Below are positions 53,087 to 62,434 of a stretch of DNA of 64,000 nucleotides, one piece after another. Position numbers and translations under genes: made by a program. This stretch comes from CALMBW01 sp963779645 (GTDB lineage Bacteria > Actinomycetota > CADDZG01 > WHSQ01). Each line of letters opens with the position of its first letter. Position 1 is the stretch's first letter. The stretch is from positions 620,001 to 684,000 of the forward strand of contig CAVZYX010000015.1 in NCBI GenBank assembly GCA_963779645.1. Direction: 5' to 3'. The notes below the pieces were generated by a model, which searched no databases, was not told where the DNA came from, and worked only from the letters and a program-made list of their open reading frames with translations.

Positions 53087-54037
53087 CTATTTCGTTCCAT
53101 TCACATAGGCAGCGCTTATTGAACTGGCCACGCTGGACGACGCCGCGATGACAGCATCGAGGGTGGCGGCGACCGCTGGTGAAGGGGCTCGCCCCGCACA
53201 CGTGGCCACGAAGACGCGGCGGGCCAGGCCCGGCCCGCTCAGCCGATGCTGCTCGACGCGGTCGGTAGGCGGCGGGTGGGCGAGTAGTGCCAAGCCAGGA
53301 ACGACGGCCACGGCCAGGCCGGCTGCGACCATCGCCTCCATCACGCTCACGTCGTAGGTCTGGAACCGGACGTCAGGCTCGAATCCCGCGGCCTGGCAGG
53401 CGCGACGCACCCCCATGCCGTAGGAGACGTCGGCTGGCGCCATCGCCCACACCCGGCCCGAGAGCTCGTCCAGCTCGATCTCGCTCCCGGCGGGAAACAG
53501 CCCGACCGGCACCAAGACGACGAGGGGGTCGACAAGGATCTCCCGTCGCTCGATCCGCTTGTCAGCGGCGATGGGAACACGGGGGTACTGGTAGCCGAGC
53601 ACCATGTCGACCTCGCCGAGTCGCAGTGACAACAGGCTCTCGGTGGGATTGCCCTCGACCATGACGACCCGGACCAGCGGGAAACGCCCGGCCATGTCGC
53701 AGACGGCGTCGACCAGGAACGTCGACGCTCCCGTCGGGAAGGCCCCCACGGTCACGACCCCCGCCGGCGGCGCCGCCAGCCCCTGCAGCTCGGCCTCGGC
53801 GGCGTCCAGCTCGGCCAGCACGACTTCGGTGCGTTCGACCAGCCGCTCTGCCGCCTCAGTCAGCCGCACCCCCCGTCCGACGTGCTCCAGCAGGACGACG
53901 CCGACCTCCTTCTCGAGCTCGTGGAGCTGCTGCGAGACGGCCGGAGGCGTCACGAACAGAGCCTTGGCAGCAGCGGCCATGGTGCCCCGAAGCTTCACCT
54001 GCCGCAGCGTGGCCAGTCGGCCGACGTCAAGGGCCAT
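53087..54037 (-). CDS. LysR family transcriptional regulator
   Basis: 316 residues, intact. N-terminal winged helix (LATLRQVKLRGTMAAAAKAL, TPPAVSQQLHELEKEVGVVL, GRGVRLTEAAERLVERTE), linker helix, then a two-lobed effector domain (VVTVGAFPTGASTFLVDAV, LLSLRLGEVDMVLGYQYPR, SVMEAMVAAGLAVAVVPGL). Its gene lies directly upstream of hyuA on the same strand rather than divergently, so it is likely cotranscribed or autoregulated. The effector may be D-glutamate or 5-oxoproline; this is inference from context. Confidence 0.87.
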   Translation of the reverse strand: MALDVGRLATLRQVKLRGTMAAAAKALFVTPPAVSQQLHELEKEVGVVLLEHVGRGVRLTEAAERLVERTEVVLAELDAAEAELQGLAAPPAGVVTVGAFPTGASTFLVDAVCDMAGRFPLVRVVMVEGNPTESLLSLRLGEVDMVLGYQYPRVPIAADKRIERREILVDPLVVLVPVGLFPAGSEIELDELSGRVWAMAPADVSYGMGVRRACQAAGFEPDVRFQTYDVSVMEAMVAAGLAVAVVPGLALLAHPPPTDRVEQHRLSGPGLARRVFVATCAGRAPSPAVAATLDAVIAASSSVASSISAAYVNGTK

Positions 54038-54200
54038 AGCGAGCTCCTCTCAGGACAGTGAAGATGCGGTGATGATTACCAGGCTAACCACCAAGCACGA
54101 CTTTTGTGTGCGTGGTGCGCCTCGATGTGTGGCTACGCCTGGATCCCGACGTCGGTCGTCGGAACCTTCGGGGTTGATGGCGGCGGCGGGCGGTGCCCGG

Positions 54201-54832
54201 TCAGGTTTCCCCTACGGCCTCGTCGATGACGACCCGTAGCTGCCGCGCCGCCGTCTCCGGGTCGTCCGACTCGGTCAGCCAGCGAACGACGACGAAGCGC
54301 CGGGCTCCGGCTGCGACCATGCCGGGCACCGTGTCGGGTGTCACCCCGCCGGTGACGAACCACGGCAGGGCGGTGGCGGCAGCCGCGTGGCGCAGGTAGG
54401 CGAGGCCCGTGCCCGCCCGCCCCGGCTTGGTGGGCGTGGCCGACACCGGCCCCGCCGACAGGTAGTCGACCGGCTCGCCGACGGCAGCGTCGATCTCGGC
54501 CGGGGCGTGGGTCGACAGGCCCACGATGGCGTCGGGGCCGAGGATGCGGCGGGCCAGCGCCGGCGGGGCGTCGTCCTGGCCGACGTGGACCCCGTCGGCG
54601 CCGCAGTCCAGGGCCAGGTCGGGACGGTCGTTGAGGATGAACGGCACGCCGTGGTCCGGCACACGCCCGCCGCCAGTCGGGCCCGGGCCAGCAGCGGGCG
54701 GGCGTCGAGCACCTTGTCCCGGAGCTGGACCACGTCGACGCCACCGGCGATGCACGCCGCCAGGAACCGCTCCAGGTCGGGGCGGTCGGCGGTGCACAGG
54801 TAGAGCCGCCGGCCGGCCAGATCCGTGGTCAC
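54201..54832 (-). CDS. thiE: Thiamine-phosphate synthase (one frameshift)
   Basis: About 210-residue TIM barrel joining the pyrimidine and thiazole halves of thiamine. Motifs: RRLYLCTADRPDLERFLAAC, GGVDVVQLRDKVLDARPLLA, PFILNDRPDLALDCGADGVH and VGQDDAPP (diphosphate/metal region), VDYLSAGPVSATPTKPG and WFVTGGVTPDTVPGMVAAGA. One break near 54,665 lies after ARARLAAG. It follows thiS by 40 bases on the same strand. No thiazole synthase or TPP riboswitch is visible in the short upstream gaps. Confidence 0.9.
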
Positions 54833-54872
54833 CCGCCCGCCAAATCCGTGTTCACCGACCGGCCAGATGGGG

Positions 54873-55073
54873 TCACCCGCCGGCGACGGCCCGGACCAGC
54901 TCCAGCCGGTCGCCTTCGGCCAGCTCGGTGGTGGCCAGATGGCGGCGCTCGACGGGCTCGCCGTTGCGCTCCACCAGCACCCAGCGCCCGCCCAGCCCGA
55001 GGATCCCGAGCAGGTCGTCGACGGTGGCCCCGTCGGGAACCTCGACGATGTCGCCGTTGGCGATCACATTCAT
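54873..55073 (-). CDS. thiS: Sulphur carrier ThiS
   Basis: 66 residues, intact, beta-grasp fold: MNVIANGDIVEVPDGATVDD, WVLVERNGEPVERRHLATTE, LAEGDRLELVRAVAGG. The C-terminal Gly-Gly, which is thiocarboxylated, is present. It carries sulphur for thiazole synthesis. Gene order thiS-thiE is consistent with a partial thiamine operon; thiG and thiO are not in the window. Confidence 0.92.
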   Translation of the reverse strand: MNVIANGDIVEVPDGATVDDLLGILGLGGRWVLVERNGEPVERRHLATTELAEGDRLELVRAVAGG

Positions 55074-55115
55074 CCGGGCAGCTTCACGCCGGCACGTTCA
55101 CGTGGGACGCGCAGG

Positions 55116-55697
55116 TCACGCGGGCGGGTTCTTGGCCGCCGCCTTCATCGCCTTCTTGTACTGGCGGACCTTGGCCAGGCTCTCCGGGTCGACGATGTCG
55201 GCCACCGAGAAGTAGCCGTCGACGGCGTAGGGCCCGGCCGCCTCCTGCCATCCCGGGGGCGTGACGCCGAGGCGCTTGGCCAGCAGGGCGAGGAAGATGC
55301 GGGCCTTCTGGTCGCCGAAGCCGGGCAGGGCCTTCAGTCGGCGGAACAGCTCGTCGCCGGTGGCGGCGTCCTCCCAGATGCTTGCCGCCGACCCGTCGTA
55401 GTCGCCGACGATGGCTCGGGCCAGGGCCTGGGTGCGGCCCGCCATCGATCCCGGGAACCGGTGGAGAGCGGGGGGCCGGGCGAAGATCCTGGCCAGCTCC
55501 TCGGGGTCGGCGGCTGCGATCTCGGCCGGATCCAGGCGCCCGCCGAGGCGCTCCTTCAGGTCGTACGGGCTGTGGAACGCCTTCTCCATCGGCACCTGTT
55601 GGTCGAGCAGCATGCCGATGAGCAGGGCGAGCGCGTCGGTCGACAGCAGCTCGTCGGCGGCGGGATCGCCGGTGAGGTTGAGGACGGCAGGGGGCAT
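55116..55697 (-). CDS. HhH-GPD-type DNA base-excision repair protein
   Basis: 193 residues, intact, helical. LALLIGMLLDQQVPMEKAFH opens the fold. LKALPGFGDQKARIFLALLA is the helix-hairpin-helix that contacts DNA. The C-terminus has VRQYKKAMKAAAKNPPA. There is no Fe-S cluster Cys motif, unlike Nth/MutY. This group is annotated as HhH-GPD base-excision proteins in actinobacteria; the damaged base is unknown. It lies 42 bases upstream of thiS, same strand. Confidence 0.8.
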   Translation of the reverse strand: MPPAVLNLTGDPAADELLSTDALALLIGMLLDQQVPMEKAFHSPYDLKERLGGRLDPAEIAAADPEELARIFARPPALHRFPGSMAGRTQALARAIVGDYDGSAASIWEDAATGDELFRRLKALPGFGDQKARIFLALLAKRLGVTPPGWQEAAGPYAVDGYFSVADIVDPESLAKVRQYKKAMKAAAKNPPA

Positions 55698-55735
55698 GAG
55701 CGGCCAACTGTACGCCTCGCTAATCTCCTCGGTGC

Positions 55736-56340
55736 ATGCGTCCTCCGGTCCGACGGGTCGAGCTGGCGCTCGTCGCCGCCCTGGCCCTCGCCGGAGTGGG
55801 CGTTGCCCACGTCCTGGAGTACCGGCTGCTGGAGCCCGACCGGCATCGGCGCCTGGAGCTGCTGGCTGGCACCGGGCACCAGTACCTGCCGTCGGCCCTC
55901 GGCGCCGTCTCGTTCCTGGCCTGCCTGGCCGTCGCGGTGGTCTTCCTCACCGCCTTCCGGCGGGGGGCCACCACCGGCGGGCTGCCCACGACATCGAGGC
56001 ACGACTGGGCGCGGGTCCTTCCGTTGGCCCAGGCCCTGTCGTTCGTCGGCCTCGAGGTGGCCGAACGCGTCGCCGCCGGTTCGTCGCTGGCCGACCTCGG
56101 TCCGGTGCTGATCCTGGGCCTGCCACTCCAGATACTCGTCGGCGCCGTCGCTGCCGCGTTGCTGGGCCTGCTCGACCGGGCCGGCGAAAAGCTGGGCCGG
56201 TCGGTCGCCGGCTCCCGTGCCCCCGCCGGCGCCCGCCACGCCGCCCACTGGTGGCCCTCGTCCACCGACCGACCGCCGTGCCACATCGCCGTCCGGCGGG
56301 CGCCGGCTCGGGCGCCCCCTCCCGCCTCGCTCCCACCTGA
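55736..56340 (+). CDS. Small integral membrane protein of the copper block
   Basis: About 200 residues with four hydrophobic segments (LALVAALALAGVGVAHVLEY, LGAVSFLACLAVAVVFLTAF, LGPVLILGLPLQILVGAVAA among them), starting at the ATG at 55,736. After about residue 160 the reading becomes Pro/Arg-rich. In this frame it never stops before the next gene and appears fused to it. A frame change near 56,230 would instead end it at 56,340, which I prefer because the next gene has its own Shine-Dalgarno and signal peptide. Similar small membrane proteins accompany CopC genes, but I know no function. Confidence 0.55.
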
Positions 56341-56404
56341 ACACACCAGGACAGGAAGCCGTCCCGCCCGGGGCGGCAGGAGAACGAGAGATCGAGGAGA
56401 TCCC

Positions 56405-57052
56405 ATGCGAGTTTCGTACGCCCGCGTCGGCGCGGCGGTGTCCGGCACCGTCCTGCTGGCCCTACTGATGGCCGGGCCCGCCCTGGCCCACGAGCGACGA
56501 TCGGACGGCGACGTGCAGTTCGTCGTCGGATGGGCGGTCGAGCCCACCTACACCGGCTTCCTGAACGGGGTCTCGGTGCGCCTCGCCGATGCCGCCGGCC
56601 CCATCGCCGACGTCGGCGACGGCCTGAAGGTCGAAGTGCTGTCCGGCGACCAGAAGGTCGGCCCCCTCGCCGTCGAGGGTGTGTTCGGCTCACCCGGCGA
56701 GTACGAGGCGCCCCTCGTGCCCACCCGCCCCGGCCCGTACACGTTCCACTTCGTCGGGACGGTGAAGGGCCAGACGATCGACCAGTCCTTCACCTCGTCG
56801 GACACCACGTTCGACAGTCCGAAGAGCGCGGCCGACATCGAGTTCCCGGCCAAGGATCCCAGCCGGGCCGAGCTGGCCACACTGGTCGACCGGCAGACGC
56901 CCCGGCTGACGTCGGCCGCGTCGACAGCCGACGACGCCAAGAGCGCAGCCGGGACGGCCACGATCCTCGCGGTCGTGGGCCTGGTGCTGGGCCTCGTCGG
57001 CGTGGTCCTCGGTGCCGTCGCCTGGAGGTCGAAGGCGAGGGCCGACGCGTGA
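56405..57052 (+). CDS. Secreted membrane-anchored protein preceding CopC-CopD
   Basis: 216 residues. ATG at 56,405 with AGGAGA just upstream. Signal peptide (VLLALLMAGPALA) cut so that the mature protein begins with AHERRSDGDVQFVVGWAVEP, a His-first end like that of CopC. A beta-rich domain follows (YTGFLNGVSVRLADAAGPIA, PGPYTFHFVGTVKGQTIDQS), then a C-terminal helix (ILAVVGLVLGLVGVVLGAVA) as anchor. Resembles proteins found beside copC in actinobacteria. Copper binding is inferred from context. copC-copD starts 4 bases after its stop. Confidence 0.75.
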   Translation: MRVSYARVGAAVSGTVLLALLMAGPALAHERRSDGDVQFVVGWAVEPTYTGFLNGVSVRLADAAGPIADVGDGLKVEVLSGDQKVGPLAVEGVFGSPGEYEAPLVPTRPGPYTFHFVGTVKGQTIDQSFTSSDTTFDSPKSAADIEFPAKDPSRAELATLVDRQTPRLTSAASTADDAKSAAGTATILAVVGLVLGLVGVVLGAVAWRSKARADA

Positions 57053-57056
57053 CCCG

Positions 57057-59101
57057 ATGAGGCGGGGGGCGGCGACTGCCGTCCTCGCCCTGGCGCTGCT
57101 GTGGGGGATGGCCCCGGCCGCCGGTGCCCACGCCGTGCTGGTGTCGTCGGACCCCGTCGACCTGGCCGTGCTGGACCAGCCGCCGGCGGCCGTCACCCTC
57201 CGCTTCAGCGAGGTCCCCGAACCCCGGTTCTCGTCCGTGCAGGTCCTCGACCCGACCGGCACGTCGTTCGTCGCGGGCCGGCTGGAGGCGGTGGATGGCG
57301 ACGACAGCGCCTTGCGCCAGGCCGTGCGGCCGCTGCCCAAGGGCGTGTACACGGTGAGCTGGCGGGCGGTGTCCCGAGTGGACGGCCACCTGACGGCGGG
57401 TTCGTTCGCCTTCGGGGTCGGGGAGCCGGTCGGCGCGGCGGCCACCAGGCCGGCGGTCGCCTCCCCCGGACTGTCGCCGAAGGGGGCGGTGGCGCGAACG
57501 GTGCTCTATGCCGGGCTGGCGCTGCTGCTGGGTGGCTCGTGGGTAGGCCTCCTCGTCGCCGGTGGACCGAGGCCGGGCCTGAACCGGCTGCTCGTCGCCG
57601 GCTTGATTGCCGCCGCCGTCGGCGTGGTGGCCCTCACCGCCGTGCAGGTGGACACGACGGGGGCTTCCCTGGGGGCGTTCTTCGGCGCCGGGCCGGCCGC
57701 ACCGTGCTGTGGCAGGCGTTGGGGCTGGCCGTCGCCGGGATGGGCATGGTGGCGGCCAGGACCGCCACGACGGGCATGGTGGCGGCCAGGACCGCCACGA
57801 CGGGCATGGTGGCGGCCAGGGCCAACACGACGGGCATCGTGGAGGCGGGGGCCAGGGCCGCCACGACGGGCATGGCGGAGGCCAAGGCCGGTCGGTGGCG
57901 GTCGGGCACGGGGCTGGTGGGGGCCGGGGCGCTGGTGGTGGTCGTGGCCCACGTCGAGGGCGGCCACGCCGCCGCCGCCTCGTGGCCGTGGGCGATGGTG
58001 GGCCTCCAGGTCGTGCACACGGTGGCGGCGCTGGGGTGGCTCGGTGGCCTGGCCGCCCTGCTGGTCGCCGTCGCCCGCCGGCCGGGGGACGACGCAGCCG
58101 CCGGCCTGCGACGGTTCTCGCTCGTGGCCGGCGCGGCGATCGCCGTCGTCGCCGCCACCGGTGTCGTCGCGCGCCATCGACGAGGTCGGCGGCTGGGGTC
58201 CGCTCGTAGACAGCACCTACGGCCGTCTCGTGCTGGTGAAGTCGTCACTCCTGCTCGTCATCGCCATGCTCGGGGCGCGTCAACCGCTACCGCCATCTCC
58301 CGGTCGCCACCACGTCACTGCGTGGCCTCCACCGGGCGGGCGTCGCCGAGCTGACCGTGGCCGCCGCCGTCCTCGTCGTCACCGGCCTGCTGACCACCGC
58401 CCCTCCGCCGGCCGGCGCCGCCAGCCCGTCGCCCCCGCAGATCGTCGTCACCGCCACCGACTTCGGCACCACGGTGCGAGCCCGGCTCACCGTCACGCCC
58501 GGCGGGCCCGGCCGCAACCTGTTCACAGTTCGGTTGGCCGACTACGACACCGGCGACCCCGTGGCGGCCGACGGCGTCGTCGCCCGGTTCGCCCTGCCCA
58601 CCCACCCGGCCCTCGGCGCCACGAGCCTGGATCTGTCACTCACGGCCTCCACCGGCACCTACGCCGCCGCCGGCAACAACCTGTCGCTGCCCGGTCGGTG
58701 GCGGGTCACGCTCGTCGTGGCCCGGGGCGCGGAGTCGGTGGAGCTTGCGCTCGACGTGGTCGTCCCCGCCTCGTTGCCCCCGCCATCGGTGGCCGAGGCT
58801 CCCGGCCAGCCGAGCGTCTACTCCGTCGACCTGGGACAGGGCCGGTCGGTGCAGGTCTACGCCGACCCGGGGACGCCAGGGGCCAACGAGCTGCACGCCA
58901 CCTTCTTCGCCGCCGACGGCACCGAGGACGACGTGGCGTCGGCCACCCTCGCGCCCGCCGCCACCCCCCGCCGCCTGGGCCCGGGTCACTTCGTGGCAGA
59001 CCTCGACATCGGCCCGGGACGGACCACGGTCGAGGTCACCGGCATCACCAGTCGGGGGCGACTACCTGTACACGCCCATCGAGATCGAGACTCGGGGATG
59101 A
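57057..59101 (+). CDS. CopC-CopD fusion with C-terminal YtkA-like domain (frameshifted)
   Basis: About 680 residues if repaired. Signal peptide, then mature AHAVLVSSDPVDLAVL with the N-terminal copper His of CopC and SWRAVSRVDGHLTAGSFAFG with the second His site. About eight transmembrane segments of CopD follow (TVLYAGLALLLGGSWVGLLV, VGLQVVHTVAALGWLGGLAA, VDSTYGRLVLVKSSLLLVIA). After the last helix comes an extracytoplasmic beta domain (VTATDFGTTVRARLTVTPGG, YAAAGNNLSLPGRWRVTLVV). The TGMVAART repeat lies between helices. Breaks fall near 57,700, 58,170, 58,285 and 59,055. Imports or handles periplasmic copper. Confidence 0.85.
57741..57885. repeat. 30-base coding tandem repeat in copC-copD
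   Basis: Three 30-base copies (starts near 57,741, 57,771 and 57,801) of a unit with GGGCATGGTGGCGGCCAGGA, then one or two diverged copies to about 57,885. They encode TGMVAARTAT repeats in a loop between CopD helices. Confidence 0.8.
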
Positions 59102-59112
59102 GAGGAGCCACA

Positions 59113-59556
59113 ATGCGTCGTCGAGGCAGAGCTACAGCAGCAGCGACCGCGTTCGCCGTCGTGGCGTTGGTGGCGACGGGCTGTGGCGGTGGAGGTGGTG
59201 GTAGCGGCGGGGGCGGCGCGACCCCCTCGACGTCCGCCGCGGCCCGCCCGAGGTCGACAGCCACGCTGGCCATCGTCGAGCCGGCCAACCAGGCAGCCGT
59301 CGCCCCCGGTCCTCTCACCGTCAAGCTCGACCTGCAGGGGGGCAGGATCGTCACCGAGGCGACCCGCAACCTGGCGCCTGACGAGGGCCACATCCACCTC
59401 ACCGTCGACGACAAGCTGGTGTCGATGGCCTATGGCCTCGAACAGCAGATCGAGGCCACCCCGGGCACGCACTACCTGGTGGCCGAGTACGTGGCCGGCG
59501 ACCACGCTCCGTTCCAGCCCCGGGTCACCGCCACCAGGGCGTTCGTCGTGCAATGA
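59113..59556 (+). CDS. Small lipoprotein of the copper block
   Basis: 147 residues, intact. ATG at 59,113 with GAGGAG upstream. Lipobox VALVATGC, followed by a glycine-rich linker (GGGGGSGGGG). The domain with ATLAIVEPANQAAVAPGPLT, DEGHIHLTVDDKLVSMAY and GTHYLVAEYVAGDHAPFQPR resembles DUF4399-type Ig-like domains. Two His (GHIH) could bind metal. It starts 11 bases after copC-copD, so it is probably in the same operon. Confidence 0.75.
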   Translation: MRRRGRATAAATAFAVVALVATGCGGGGGGSGGGGATPSTSAAARPRSTATLAIVEPANQAAVAPGPLTVKLDLQGGRIVTEATRNLAPDEGHIHLTVDDKLVSMAYGLEQQIEATPGTHYLVAEYVAGDHAPFQPRVTATRAFVVQ

Positions 59557-59674
59557 CCGCCGTGGCCGTCGAGACCGACGACGTCGTCCGCCGGTTCGTC
59601 GAGGACCTACAACGCAGACGACGAGATGGCATGGCGTCCCTCGCCGGCAACCAGCAACCAGCAGCCGGCGGCCC

Positions 59675-62395
59675 TCAGCGGGTGCGGGGGTCGCCGACTT
59701 CGGTGTCGACGCTGTACCTCGCCGACGCGTCGGCCACCTCCTCGGGCTTGGCCTCGTCCACCTGGGACAGGGACTGCAGGACCGTCGTGACGATCGAGGC
59801 GGCGTCGGTCTCGAAGTGGCGACGCAGGTTGGCCGAGGTGTCCGAGCGCCCGTAGCCGTCGGTGCCGAGGGGCGTGAACGGCCCCGGCACCCACCTGGCC
59901 ACCTGGTCGGGCACCGCCTTCATGAAGTCGGTGACGGCCACGAACGGCCCCTCCGACGCCGACAGCGCCTCGGTGACATACGGGACACGCGGCGTCTCGG
60001 TGGGGTGCAGCCGGTTCCACCGCTCGGCCGAGAGGGCGTCCTCCCGGAGGGCCTTGTACGAGGTGGCGCTCCACAGGTCGGCGGCCACGTCGTGGTTCTC
60101 GGCCAGCAGCCGCTGCGCCTCCCGGGCCGCGCCCTGGGCGGTGCCGCTGAAGATCACCGTCGCCCGCCGGCTCGGCCCCTCAGGTGCCGCCGCGAAGCGG
60201 TACAGCCCCCTCCGGATCCCTTCTTCGGCCCCCTCGGGCATGGTCGGCATGGCGTAGTTCTCGTTGTAGAGGGTGAGGTAGTAGAAGACGTCCTCCGGCT
60301 CCTCGCCGTACATCCGCCGCAGGCCGTCCTCGACGATGACGGCCAGCTCGTAGGCGAACGCCGGGTCGTAGGCGGCCAGGTTGGGCACCGTCGACGCCAG
60401 CACCAGGCTGTGGCCGTCGGCGTGCTGGAGAGCCCTCGCCGTGCAGCGTCGTGCGCCCCGCCGTGGCCCCGCAGAGGAAGCCGCGGCCCCGGCTGTCGCC
60501 GAACGCCCAGATCAGGTCGCCGACCCGCTGGAAGCCGAACATCGAATAGAAGATGAAGAACGGCACCATGGGCACACCGTGGACGGCGTGGGCGGTACCG
60601 GCGGCGGTGAAGCTGGCCATCGACCCCGCCTCGGTGATCCCCTCCTCGAGGATCTGGCCGTCTTTGGACTCCTTGTACGACAGGAGCAGGTGGGCGTCGA
60701 CAGGCTCGTACAGCTGGCCGGTGGACGCGTAGATGCCGACCTCGGGGAACATGCTGTCCATGCCGAAGGTGCGGGCCTCGTCGGGGATGATCGGCACGAC
60801 GTGGGCGCCCATGTCCTTGTCGCGCAGCAGTTCGCGCAGCAGGCCGGCGAAGGCCATCGTGGTCGAGACCTCCCGCTTGCCCGAACCGGTCTTCGTGCTC
60901 TCGAACACCTTGGCCGCCGGCTGGGGCAGCTGCCGCCGCCCGACCAGCCGCTTCGGAAGCGAGCCGGCCAGGGCCCTGCGGCGCTGCATCATGTACTCGA
61001 ACTCGGGCGATCCCTCGGCCGGGCGGTAGTACGGCGGCTGGTCGATGTCGAGGGCGCCGTCGGGGAGCACGTCGGCGAGATGCAGCCGGTCACGGAACTC
61101 GTGCAGCAGCTTCTTCGACATCTTCTTGATCTGGTGGGTGGCGTTGCGGGCCTCGACCTCGGGGCCCAGCGTCCAGCCCTTCACCGTCTTGGCCAGGATG
61201 GCGGTGGGGGCGCCGACGTGCTCGGTGGCGGCCCGGTAGGCGGCGTAGAGCTTGCGGTAGTCGTGGCCGCCTCGAGGCAGGGTGCGCAGCTCGTCGTCGG
61301 AGAGGTGCTCGACCATCTGGCGCAGGCGGGGGTCGGGGCCGAAGAAGTGCTGGCGGATGTAGGCGCCGCTCTCGACCGCGTACTTCTGGAACTGGCCGTC
61401 GAGGGTGGTGTTCATCTTGTTGAGCAGCACGCCGTCGACGTCGCGGGCCAGCAGCTCGTCCCACTTCGAGCCCCAGATCACCTTGATCACGTTCCAGCCC
61501 GCACCCCGGAAGACAGCCTCCAGCTCCTGGATGATCTTCCCGTTCCCCTCACCGGGCCGTCCAGCCGCTGCAGGTTGCAGTTCACGACGAAGGTCAGGTT
61601 GTCGAGGTGCTCACGCGCTGCGATCGACAGGGCGCCGAGGGTCTCGGGCTCGTCGCACTCGCCGTCGCCGAGGAAGGCCCACACCCGTGACCGGCTGGTG
61701 TCGGCGATGCGGCGGTGCATCAGGTACCGGTTGAACCGGGCCTGGTAGATGGCGTTGATCGGCCCGAGGCCCATCGAGACGGTGGGGAACTCCCAGAAGT
61801 CCGGCATGAGCCGGGGGTGGGGATACGACGAGAGCCCGCTGTGCCTGTGGCCTCCCGGGCCGGCCGGGCCCGGCCCGATCTCCTGGCGGAAGTTGTCGAG
61901 CTGCTCCTCGGACAGGCGCCGCTCGAGGAAGGCCCGGGCGTAGATGCCGGGGGCGGCGTGGCCCTGGAAGTAGACTTGGTCCCCCGGCTGGCCGTCGTCC
62001 TTCCCCCTGAAGAAGTGGTTGAAGCCGACCTCGTTGAGGGCCGCCGAGCTGGCGTAGGTGGCCAGGTGGCCGCCGATCCCCGGCGCCTTGGCGTTGGCCC
62101 GGGTCACCATCACCGCCGCGTTCCAGCGGATGTCGGCGCGGATGCGGCGCTCCATGTCCTCGTTGCCCGGGAACCACGGCTCCCGTTCGGGCGGGATGGA
62201 GTTGATGTAGTCCGACGACACCATCGAGGGGAAGCCGACCTGCAGCTCCCTGGCCCGCTCGAGCATCTTCAGCACCAGGAAGCGGGCGCGGGGCTTGCCC
62301 CTCGTGCCGGCTACTGCGTCGAGCGAGTCGATCCACTCGGCGGTCTCCTCGGGGTCGATGTCGGGGAGCTGCTGGGACAAGCCGTCGAAGATCAC
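59675..62395 (-). CDS. aceE: Pyruvate dehydrogenase E1 component, homodimeric type (frameshifted)
   Basis: About 905 residues. Decarboxylates pyruvate with ThDP and acetylates E2. Blocks: DPEETAEWIDSLDAVAG at the start, GHLATYASSAALNEVGFNHF, GDGECDEPETLGALSIAARE with NCNLQRLDGPV (ThDP/Mg), GGHDYRKLYAAYRAATEHVG, PIIPDEARTFGMDSMFPEVG and LLLSYKESKDGQILEEGITE, LTLYNENYAMPTMPEGAEEG, FVAVTDFMKAVPDQVARWVP. The start is GTG at 62,395. Breaks near 61,555 (inside the ThDP region) and 60,435. Length and wording match the single-chain actinobacterial and proteobacterial enzyme. No aceF or lpd is adjacent. Confidence 0.92.
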
Positions 62396-62434
62396 AGGTC
62401 CATTTTCCCATTCCTCGGGGCGTGCTGGGTTACG

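Noticed and set aside
55736..57052. One fused 438-residue membrane/secreted protein
   Set aside because: The second part has its own Shine-Dalgarno, ATG and signal peptide at 56,405, and the linking 60 residues are Arg/Pro-rich read-through. Two genes with a lost frame fit better.
59553..59855. Short ORF with an ATGA overlap to the copper lipoprotein
   Set aside because: Only the first ~30 residues precede the aceE stop. The rest is antisense to the well-conserved aceE 3' end. It could be a truncated gene, but nothing supports it.
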